Shown here piece after piece: positions 57,359-64,000 of a stretch of DNA of 64,000 nt (positions are counted from its first letter, which is position 1; each line of letters begins with the position of its first letter). The stretch spans positions 372,001 to 436,000 of the forward strand of contig NZ_CANMUW010000001.1 in assembly GCF_947501225.1 (NCBI RefSeq), given 5' to 3'. A program made the position numbers and the translations under genes. The DNA comes from an uncultured Shewanella sp. (GTDB lineage Bacteria; Pseudomonadota; Gammaproteobacteria; Enterobacterales; Shewanellaceae). Below the pieces are notes generated by a model. It was given only the letters and a program-made list of their open reading frames with translations, had not been told where the DNA came from and ran no database searches.

Positions 57359-57383
57359 GAGCCCGTTATTAACGGGCTCTTTG
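57359..57383 (+). terminator. Terminator-like hairpin between lpxA and lpxB
   Basis: GAGCCCGTT pairs with AACGGGCTC around a 3-base loop, then TTTGCTTT. Confidence 0.7.
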
Positions 57384-57386
57384 CTT

Positions 57387-57442
57387 TATAGCCAAACCAC
57401 TTTGAGATGATGGATCCCGCATCTTTAAGTGGTTTGTCTATA
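57387..57442. repeat. Palindromic dispersed-type element in the lpxA / lpxB gap
   Basis: Two 23-base arms (57387-57409 and 57420-57442) are complementary at 20 positions, beginning and ending in TATA. A similar half-element is at 32237. Looks like a small MITE or intergenic palindrome. Confidence 0.6.
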
Positions 57443-57475
57443 TGTCATTCAACTCCTGATTAAGTCCTGTTATCT

Positions 57476-58618
57476 ATGAGTAAAAACAAACAAATTACTT
57501 TTGCATTGGTTGCCGGTGAGCTCTCCGGTGACATCTTAGGGGCCGGCTTAATTAAAGCATTGCAACGCCAATACCCGGATGCACGCTTTGTCGGTATCGG
57601 TGGCCCCCGTATGGAAGCGCTGGGTTTCGAATCACTCTTTTCCTTTGAAGAGCTGGCTGTGATGGGGATTGTCGAGGTCCTTTCCCGCCTGCCTCGGCTG
57701 TTGAAAGTTCGCAGGACCTTGATAGATGAGATCTGTTCCATCGAACCTGAGTGCTTTATCGGCATCGATGCCCCGGATTTCAACATCGGCCTGGAGTTAA
57801 AACTGAAAGCCAGGGGAATAAAAACCGTTCATTATGTCAGTCCTTCAGTCTGGGCCTGGCGCCCGAAACGTATCTTCAAAATAGCCAGGGCAACCGATAT
57901 GGTGTTGTCGCTGCTGCCGTTTGAAAAGGCGTTTTATGACAAGCATGATGTTCCCTGTACTTTTGTCGGTCACACCTTAGCCGACGAGATCCCGCTGGAA
58001 AGTGATAAGTGCGCTGCACGCGAGCGTCTCGGGCTGGATCCCGACGCTGAATATTTAGCCCTGCTTCCCGGTTCCCGGGGAGGGGAGTTGAAACAGCTGG
58101 CCGAGCCCTTTGTTAAGGCGGCTGGCATCATCAAGGAGCAGTATCCGGATATTCGATTTGTCACTCCCCTGGTTAATCAGAAGCGTCGTGATCAATTCGA
58201 AGAGGCACTCAAACAGCATGCGCCGGATCTTGAAATTACCCTAATCGAAGGCCACTCCCGCGAGGTGATGGCGGCAGCCGATTGTATCTTGCTGGCATCG
58301 GGTACAGCGACATTAGAAGCTATGCTGGTTAAGCGCCCTATGGTTGTGGCATATCGGGTGAGTCCCATCACCTATAAGATAGCCAAGCGAATGATGCAGA
58401 TAGAGCAGTACTCTCTGCCAAATCTGCTATCGGGTGAGAATCTGGTTACCGAACTCATCCAGGAAAACTGCACAGAGACCCGGATAGCCGCCGCGGTATC
58501 AGAGCAGCTGGACAGGGACTTCACGCCGCTTAAAGAGAAGTTTACCTCGTTACACAAACAGCTTAAGTGCAACGCCAGTGAACGGGCTGCCGAAGCCGTC
58601 GTCAAGTTAATCCAATAG
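57476..58618 (+). CDS. lpxB: Lipid A disaccharide synthase LpxB
   Basis: 380 residues. GT19 fold: [45 protein letters not shown] and [19 protein letters not shown]. Joins UDP-diacylglucosamine and lipid X, peripheral to the inner membrane. The first ATG has no strong ribosome-binding site. Confidence 0.97.
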   Translation: MSKNKQITFALVAGELSGDILGAGLIKALQRQYPDARFVGIGGPRMEALGFESLFSFEELAVMGIVEVLSRLPRLLKVRRTLIDEICSIEPECFIGIDAPDFNIGLELKLKARGIKTVHYVSPSVWAWRPKRIFKIARATDMVLSLLPFEKAFYDKHDVPCTFVGHTLADEIPLESDKCAARERLGLDPDAEYLALLPGSRGGELKQLAEPFVKAAGIIKEQYPDIRFVTPLVNQKRRDQFEEALKQHAPDLEITLIEGHSREVMAAADCILLASGTATLEAMLVKRPMVVAYRVSPITYKIAKRMMQIEQYSLPNLLSGENLVTELIQENCTETRIAAAVSEQLDRDFTPLKEKFTSLHKQLKCNASERAAEAVVKLIQ

Positions 58619-58652
58619 TCCTTAACCCCATATTAAGAGTTGATTATCATCT

Positions 58653-59294
58653 ATGGCTGTATTTAAAGCTATCACTAGCGAACAAGTCGAAGCGTTAACC
58701 TCGGGCCTGTATGCCGGGGTGGATGAGGTGGGGCGTGGCCCCTTGGTTGGCAACGTCGTTACCGCCGCGGTAATACTGGATCCGGCTAAGCCTATTGCCG
58801 GATTGAATGACTCGAAAAAGCTTACAGAGAAGAAACGCCAAGCCCTGTTTAGTGAGATCCATGAGAAGGCGTTGGCTATCAGCATCGGCTATGCCTCACC
58901 CGAGGAGATAGATGAGCTCAATATCCTGCATGCGACTATGCTGGCCATGCAGAGGGCCGTTATCGGCCTTGAGGTCGCGCCGATCAGGGTCTTGGTCGAT
59001 GGTAACCGTACTCCCGCCTTTAGCCATAAGGACGCTGCTGAGGGCAGCCTGGAGAGCCATGCCGTGATCAAGGGAGACGGCTTGGTTTCCGCCATCAGCG
59101 CCGCCTCTATCGTTGCCAAGGTTATTCGCGACAGGGAGATGGATCTACTCGATATGGAATACCCTGAGTATGGGTTTGCCAAGCATAAGGGCTATCCCAC
59201 TAAGGCACACTTTGAAGCGCTGGCGCTTCACGGCGTATTGCCAGAGCATAGAAAAAGCTTTCGTCCGGTGAAAGAGTGTCTCGCTAAAAACTAA
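58653..59294 (+). CDS. rnhB: Ribonuclease HII
   Basis: 213 residues. [20 protein letters not shown] contains the catalytic DE pair, VDGNRTP the third Asp, and [11 protein letters not shown] the fourth. Removes RNA from RNA-DNA hybrids and single ribonucleotides. 34 bases after lpxB. Confidence 0.97.
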   Translation: MAVFKAITSEQVEALTSGLYAGVDEVGRGPLVGNVVTAAVILDPAKPIAGLNDSKKLTEKKRQALFSEIHEKALAISIGYASPEEIDELNILHATMLAMQRAVIGLEVAPIRVLVDGNRTPAFSHKDAAEGSLESHAVIKGDGLVSAISAASIVAKVIRDREMDLLDMEYPEYGFAKHKGYPTKAHFEALALHGVLPEHRKSFRPVKECLAKN

Positions 59295-59360
59295 GCGACT
59301 GAGCATGTTGACCCTCTATATCGGCGTATTTGACTCATAGGGTCGTGAGTAAGCTAGCCT

Positions 59361-59387
59361 GCTGAGATTGACTCTGTTAATCTCAGC
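59361..59387. other. Perfect stem-loop upstream of dnaE
   Basis: GCTGAGATT (59361-59369) pairs with AATCTCAGC (59379-59387) around 9 bases. No T tract, so not a clear terminator. Confidence 0.5.
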
Positions 59388-59428
59388 TAAATCTGAGTTA
59401 TTCCCCAATTTAAAAAGTAATAGGTACT

Positions 59429-62400
59429 ATGTCTGATCCCCGTTTCGTGCATCTGCGTGTTCACAGTGACTTCTCTATGTCAGATGGACTGGCAAAGGTT
59501 AAGCCCATCGTCGGAAAGGTTTCTGAGTTAGGCATGCCTGCGGTGGCATTGACCGATCAGACTAACCTGTGTGGTCTGGTGAAGTTCTACGGAGCCTGTC
59601 ACGGCGCCGGGATCAAGCCGTTAATCGGTGCCGATTTCTGGGTGAAAGTACCGGGATTTGATAAAGATTTTTGTGCCGTTACCGTCCTGGCCATGAATAA
59701 CGAGGGTTATAAGAATTTAACACTCTTGATCAGTGATGCCTATCTGCGGGGGCATCTCGACGACAGGGCTGTCATCGACCATGAGTGGCTGGCTAAGTAT
59801 AACGAAGGTCTTATTCTGCTCTCCGGCGGACGTCAGGGCGATATCGGGATGGCGCTGCTGAAGGGTAACCAGGGCCAGGTCGATTCGTTAGTCGAGTTTT
59901 ACCAGACACATTTTCCCGACAGATATTATCTTGAACTATTGAGAACCGGTCGCCCCGATGAGGAGCGCTATCTGCATATGGCGGTGGAGTTGGCCGGGGA
60001 GAAGGGGCTGCCTGTGGTGGCGACCAATCAGGTCGTCTTCAATAGCCCTGAGCTGTTTGAAGCCCATGAGATCCGAGTGGCTATCTCCGATGGTTTTACC
60101 CTTGCCGATCCCCGTCGCCCTAAGAAGTACAGCGCAGAGCAGTACTTTAAGAGCAGTGAGCAGATGTGTGAGCTGTTTGAAGATATCCCCGAGGCGATTG
60201 AAAATACGGTCGAGATCGCTAAACGCTGTAATGTTACCGTTCGTTTAGGTGAATACTTCCTGCCTAACTTTCCGACCGGCGATCTGACCATCGAGGACTA
60301 TCTGGTCGATGTGTCCCAAAAGGGGTTGGAGGAGAGACTGGAGTTCCTCTTTCCCGATCCCCAAGTGAGAGCAGAGAAGCGCCCTAAGTATGATGACCGA
60401 CTCGACGTCGAGCTGAAGGTGATCAACCAGATGGGATTCCCGGGTTACTTTCTTATCGTGATGGAGTTCATTCAGTGGGGTAAAGATCACGATATCCCTA
60501 TCGGTCCAGGACGTGGTTCCGGTGCCGGTTCACTGGTTGCTTACGCCCTCAAAATTACCGATCTGGATCCGCTGGAATATGAGCTGCTGTTCGAGCGATT
60601 CTTGAATCCTGAGCGTGTATCTATGCCGGATTTCGATATCGATTTCTGCATGGACAGGCGTGATGAGGTTATCGATCACGTTGCCGAGCTCTATGGCCGG
60701 GATGCGGTATCTCAGATCATCACCTTCGGTACCATGGCGGCAAAGGCCGTTATCCGGGATGTAGGGCGAGTCCTGGGCCATGCCTATGGTTTTGTTGACC
60801 GGATCTCAAAAATGGTTCCCGCCGAGCCCGGTATGACTCTGGCGAAGGCGTTCGAGGTGGAGCCCGCGCTGCAGGAGTCCTATGATGCCGATGAGGAGGT
60901 GAAAGACCTGATCGATATGTGTCGTATCCTGGAAGGGGTTACTCGTAACGCGGGTAAGCACGCAGGTGGGGTGGTTATCTCCCCTACAACCATCACAGAT
61001 TTTGCCCCCATCTATTGTGATGCCGAAGGACTCAACCCTGTTACCCAGTTCGATAAGAATGATGTAGAAACTGCGGGCCTGGTTAAGTTTGACTTCCTGG
61101 GACTGAGAACCCTGACGATTGTCGACTGGGCGCTGCAGATGGTTAATGCCAAGAAGGATAAGCAGGGTAAGGAGCGGGTGCGCATCGAGTCCATTCCGCT
61201 CGACGATCCGGCCAGTTTCAGATTGCTGCAACGTTATGAGACTACAGCGGTTTTCCAGCTTGAATCCCGCGGTATGAAAGACCTGATTAAACGACTTCAG
61301 CCAGATTGCTTCGAAGATATGATTGCACTGGTAGCCCTGTTCAGACCTGGTCCGCTGCAGTCGGGCATGGTAGATAACTTCATCGAGCGAAAGCATGGCC
61401 GGGAGGAGGTCTCCTACCCCGATTCTGAGTACCAGCACGAGTCACTGCAATGGGTACTCGAGCCTACCTATGGCATCATCCTCTATCAGGAGCAGGTGAT
61501 GCAGATCGCTCAGGTACTCGCCGGCTACTCCCTAGGTGGGGCGGACATGCTGCGTCGTGCTATGGGTAAGAAGAAACCCGAAGAGATGGCGAAACAGCGC
61601 GGTACCTTCGAAGCGGGCGCGGTGAAGAATGGTATCGACGGTGAATTGTCGATGAAGATCTTCGATCTGGTAGAGAAGTTTGCCGGTTATGGTTTCAACA
61701 AGTCTCACTCAGCCGCCTACGCCTTGGTCTCCTACCAAACCCTGTGGCTTAAAACCCACTATCCGGCCGAGTTTATGGCCGCGGTAATGTCTGCGGATAT
61801 GGATAACACAGATAAAATTGTTATCCTGGTCGATGAGTGTGAGCGCATGGGAATGCCGCTGCTTCCGCCTGATGTGAACAAGGGCCTGCTTAAGTTTAAC
61901 GTCGATGATGAAGGTAACATTGTCTATGGCATCGGTGCCATCAAGGGCGTGGGTGAGGGGCCGGTAGAGTCTATCCTGGCCGCCCGTGAAAATGGTCCCT
62001 TCAAAGACCTGTTTGACTTTTGTGCCCGCGTGGATCTCAAGAAACTGAATAAGCGCATCATGGAGAAGCTCATCTGTGCCGGTGCCCTGGATAACCTGGG
62101 GCCTCACCGCGCGGCGATGCTGGCGACCCTGCCTGAAGCCATTCGCGCCGCGGACCAAAATGCCAAGGCCGAAGCCATAGGTCAACACGATATGTTCGGT
62201 CTGCTCAACTCCGATCCCGAAGATGTGAAGCAGCAATTTGTTGAATGTACCCCCTGGCCAGATAAGGTCTGGCTTGAGGGAGAGCGTGAGACATTGGGGC
62301 TCTATCTGACCGGACACCCGATTAACCAGTACCTGAAAGAGCTAAAACATTATACTTCCGGGCGCCTTAAAGATGTGCACCCGACGGAGCGGGGAAAGAC

Positions 62401-62902
62401 GACCAAGGCCGCCGGACTGGTTGTTGCAACGCGTGTAATGATGACCAAGCGTGGCTCTAAGATGGGCCTGGTTACCCTGGACGATAAGAGTGCCCGTCTC
62501 GAGGTCATGTTATTTACCGAGGCGTTTGAAAAGTTTAATCATCTGCTTGAGAAAGACCGAATCCTGATCATCGAGGGTGAGGTGAGTTTTGATGATTTCT
62601 CCGGCGGAAATCGCATGACTGCCAGAAACATTATCGATATGGGAGAGGCGAGAAGCCACTTCGCCAGTGCCGTCGAGGTCGATCTGGACAGCGGGGCTAT
62701 CGATGAGGCCTGGTTAGAGCGGTTTAAAGAGATCGTTGAGCCCTGGAAAGATGGTGCCGTGCCTGTCATCGTCAACTATGTTCAGTCCCAGGCCAAGGCG
62801 CAGTTCAGGCTGGGAGACAGTTGGCGCGTTAACCCCACAGATGAGTTGATGCTGGCGCTGGAGACCTTAACTGGAGGTGGTAAGGTGAGGATCCTTTTCT
62901 AA
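59429..62902 (+). CDS. dnaE: DNA polymerase III alpha subunit DnaE
   Basis: 1157 residues. PHP domain ([16 protein letters not shown]), polymerase palm with [16 protein letters not shown] (Asp401 and Asp403, same numbers as E. coli), helix-hairpin-helix and OB domains near the C-terminus. Replicative polymerase. tilS follows directly, without accA in between. Confidence 0.98.
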   Translation: MSDPRFVHLRVHSDFSMSDGLAKVKPIVGKVSELGMPAVALTDQTNLCGLVKFYGACHGAGIKPLIGADFWVKVPGFDKDFCAVTVLAMNNEGYKNLTLLISDAYLRGHLDDRAVIDHEWLAKYNEGLILLSGGRQGDIGMALLKGNQGQVDSLVEFYQTHFPDRYYLELLRTGRPDEERYLHMAVELAGEKGLPVVATNQVVFNSPELFEAHEIRVAISDGFTLADPRRPKKYSAEQYFKSSEQMCELFEDIPEAIENTVEIAKRCNVTVRLGEYFLPNFPTGDLTIEDYLVDVSQKGLEERLEFLFPDPQVRAEKRPKYDDRLDVELKVINQMGFPGYFLIVMEFIQWGKDHDIPIGPGRGSGAGSLVAYALKITDLDPLEYELLFERFLNPERVSMPDFDIDFCMDRRDEVIDHVAELYGRDAVSQIITFGTMAAKAVIRDVGRVLGHAYGFVDRISKMVPAEPGMTLAKAFEVEPALQESYDADEEVKDLIDMCRILEGVTRNAGKHAGGVVISPTTITDFAPIYCDAEGLNPVTQFDKNDVETAGLVKFDFLGLRTLTIVDWALQMVNAKKDKQGKERVRIESIPLDDPASFRLLQRYETTAVFQLESRGMKDLIKRLQPDCFEDMIALVALFRPGPLQSGMVDNFIERKHGREEVSYPDSEYQHESLQWVLEPTYGIILYQEQVMQIAQVLAGYSLGGADMLRRAMGKKKPEEMAKQRGTFEAGAVKNGIDGELSMKIFDLVEKFAGYGFNKSHSAAYALVSYQTLWLKTHYPAEFMAAVMSADMDNTDKIVILVDECERMGMPLLPPDVNKGLLKFNVDDEGNIVYGIGAIKGVGEGPVESILAARENGPFKDLFDFCARVDLKKLNKRIMEKLICAGALDNLGPHRAAMLATLPEAIRAADQNAKAEAIGQHDMFGLLNSDPEDVKQQFVECTPWPDKVWLEGERETLGLYLTGHPINQYLKELKHYTSGRLKDVHPTERGKTTKAAGLVVATRVMMTKRGSKMGLVTLDDKSARLEVMLFTEAFEKFNHLLEKDRILIIEGEVSFDDFSGGNRMTARNIIDMGEARSHFASAVEVDLDSGAIDEAWLERFKEIVEPWKDGAVPVIVNYVQSQAKAQFRLGDSWRVNPTDELMLALETLTGGGKVRILF

Positions 62903-62903
62903 G

Positions 62904-64000
62904 ATGAGTGACAGTGGCCTAAACAGCGAGCTTGATGTCGAAAACTTAATCGCACAGTGTGTCAAGAAGGCATCTGTCAGAACCGGTTCAAAGTTAGTAC
63001 TCGCTTACAGTGGTGGTGTCGATTCTGAGGTGTTAGCCGCCGGGCTGTCACAGTTTGCCAAAGGTCATCCCCAATATCGTTACCTGTTAGTGCATGTTCA
63101 CCATGGCTTAAGCCCGAATGGTGATGTCTGGGCCGACCATTGCCGGTCACAGGCGCAAAAGTATGAGCTACCCATAGAGATTAAGCATGTCGAAGTCAGA
63201 GTGGGACCAAGGCTGAGTATCGAGGCTCAGGCCCGCAGTGCCCGCTATGATGCGATAACTGCGTCGATGGCGCCGGGCGATGCTTTGCTTACCGCCCATC
63301 ATTTAGACGATCAACTCGAGACTGTGCTGCTTGCGCTCAAAAGAGGCCTGGGACCCAAGGGGCTGTCGGCGATGGGGGAGGTACAGAGATTCGACAGAGA
63401 CAAGCTGTTACTCAGGCCGCTGCTGTCGGTTAGCCGTGAGCAGATTGAAGCCAAGGCCATAGGTGACTCGATAGCCCATATCGAAGATGAGAGTAATCAA
63501 GATAGTAAGTATGACCGGAATTTTTTACGCCTTGAGATCATCCCTAAGCTCAAGCAGCGCTGGAGCTCGATTGCCGTAACGGCGAGCCGAAGTGCCGCCT
63601 TGTGTGCGCAGCAGCAGGCCGTGCTCGACGAGGAGGTCAGTAAACGCTTACCCTCCGTTATCGACGAGTCCGGTCAGGGAGTCGGAACTGGCCTGATACT
63701 CAGTGAGCTTAATAAGCAGAGTGACAACTGGCAGCTGCTGTTGCTGCGTGGCTATATAGATCATCTGGGGTTTGCGCCCCTGTCACAGGTACAACTGGAG
63801 CAGGTATTGTCTCAACTGCTAGATGCCAAATCCGATGCTAAGGTTGAGTTGAGGTTAGGGGATACTCTTATCAGGCGCTTTAAAGACAGAGCTTATATCT
63901 CCTCGGTGAAGAGAGAGCAATCCGGGCAGGTAGAGGTGTCGCGCCTTGAGCTGGATCTTTGCCCCCTGTTATCGTCCGCTCCTGTTCAGCCGGAGGAGGT
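62904..64000 (+). CDS. tilS: tRNA(Ile)-lysidine synthase TilS (partial, 3' end beyond window)
   Basis: 365 codons in frame to the window end. ATG 62904 is one base after the dnaE stop. PP-loop LVLAYSGGVDSEVLAAGL (about residues 31-48), HHLDDQLETVLLALKRG, and NQDSKYDRNFLRLEIIPKL of the TilS core. The helical C-terminal domain continues to the right edge. Converts C34 of tRNA-Ile2 to lysidine so that it reads AUA. Probably co-transcribed with dnaE. Confidence 0.95.
   Translation, partial: MSDSGLNSELDVENLIAQCVKKASVRTGSKLVLAYSGGVDSEVLAAGLSQFAKGHPQYRYLLVHVHHGLSPNGDVWADHCRSQAQKYELPIEIKHVEVRVGPRLSIEAQARSARYDAITASMAPGDALLTAHHLDDQLETVLLALKRGLGPKGLSAMGEVQRFDRDKLLLRPLLSVSREQIEAKAIGDSIAHIEDESNQDSKYDRNFLRLEIIPKLKQRWSSIAVTASRSAALCAQQQAVLDEEVSKRLPSVIDESGQGVGTGLILSELNKQSDNWQLLLLRGYIDHLGFAPLSQVQLEQVLSQLLDAKSDAKVELRLGDTLIRRFKDRAYISSVKREQSGQVEVSRLELDLCPLLSSAPVQPEE

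Noticed and set aside
60806..61438. 210-codon minus-strand frame inside dnaE
   Set aside because: Shadow of dnaE on the opposite strand; dnaE has conserved catalytic motifs throughout.
61709..62317. 202-codon minus-strand frame inside dnaE
   Set aside because: Another antisense shadow of the dnaE reading frame, with no independent start signal.

Overview
The window looks like a chromosomal segment of a marine, omega-3-polyunsaturated-fatty-acid-producing gammaproteobacterium, most likely Shewanella. Evidence: a pfa-type PUFA synthase gene with its PfaR regulator and a PfaE phosphopantetheinyl transferase; several families common in Shewanella and relatives (DUF3301, DUF3549, DUF3718, DUF3192, DUF2310); a CsrB-type RNA with UvrY palindromes; and the block rpsB-tsf-pyrH-frr-uppS-cdsA-dxr-rseP-bamA-skp-lpxD-fabZ-lpxA-lpxB-rnhB-dnaE in gammaproteobacterial order. 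The species cannot be named from the sequence alone. No rRNA, tRNA, CRISPR array, prophage or intact insertion sequence was seen.

Layout. 1-2825 (minus): 5' part of pfaA preceded by pfaR with a TAATG stop/start overlap. 3224-5272: an EF-G-like GTPase. 5273-5904: a terminator and a decayed gene. 5905-11399: a five-gene export operon (LolA-like periplasmic protein, two FtsX/LolC-type permeases, an ATPase, an outer-membrane barrel) with a heptamer array inside it. 11515-19304: accessory genes, including a cupin, an ArsP-type permease with a CXXC thioredoxin-like protein and a SigZ-like ECF sigma factor, an HD-GYP protein, a chemoreceptor and pfaE. 19552-29370: porin, alkylsulfatase with a divergent LysR regulator, queF, syd and small conserved genes. 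29371-30733: a long non-coding stretch with two UvrY/GacA-type palindromes and a GGA-rich CsrB RNA that carries an internal 123-nt tandem duplication. 30794-39628: DUF3301/DUF3549, yqcC-truC, yqcA, a PtsG-like PTS transporter, purU, a DUF3718 protein and a GAF/HD-GYP/CBS protein. 39685-44150 (minus): dapD, glnD, map. 44466-64000: the translation, envelope biogenesis and lipid A block ending in a truncated tilS.

How the genes fit together. PfaR probably controls pfaA, and PfaE activates the synthase's acyl carrier domains. The Lol-like operon may move a lipid or lipoprotein to the outer membrane, but its substrate is unknown. The CsrB RNA would sequester CsrA under BarA/UvrY control. The right third is housekeeping: protein synthesis (rpsB, tsf, frr, map), isoprenoid and phospholipid precursors (uppS, dxr, cdsA), outer-membrane assembly (rseP, bamA, skp), lipid A (lpxD, lpxA, lpxB, with fabZ) and replication (rnhB, dnaE).

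The items most worth a second look are the duplicated CsrB RNA and its promoter palindromes, PfaR as an apparently domesticated IS481-type transposase, the Lol-like operon with its heptamer array and C9 tract, and an 11-bp box shared by the promoters of the ECF sigma gene and the adjacent permease operon.
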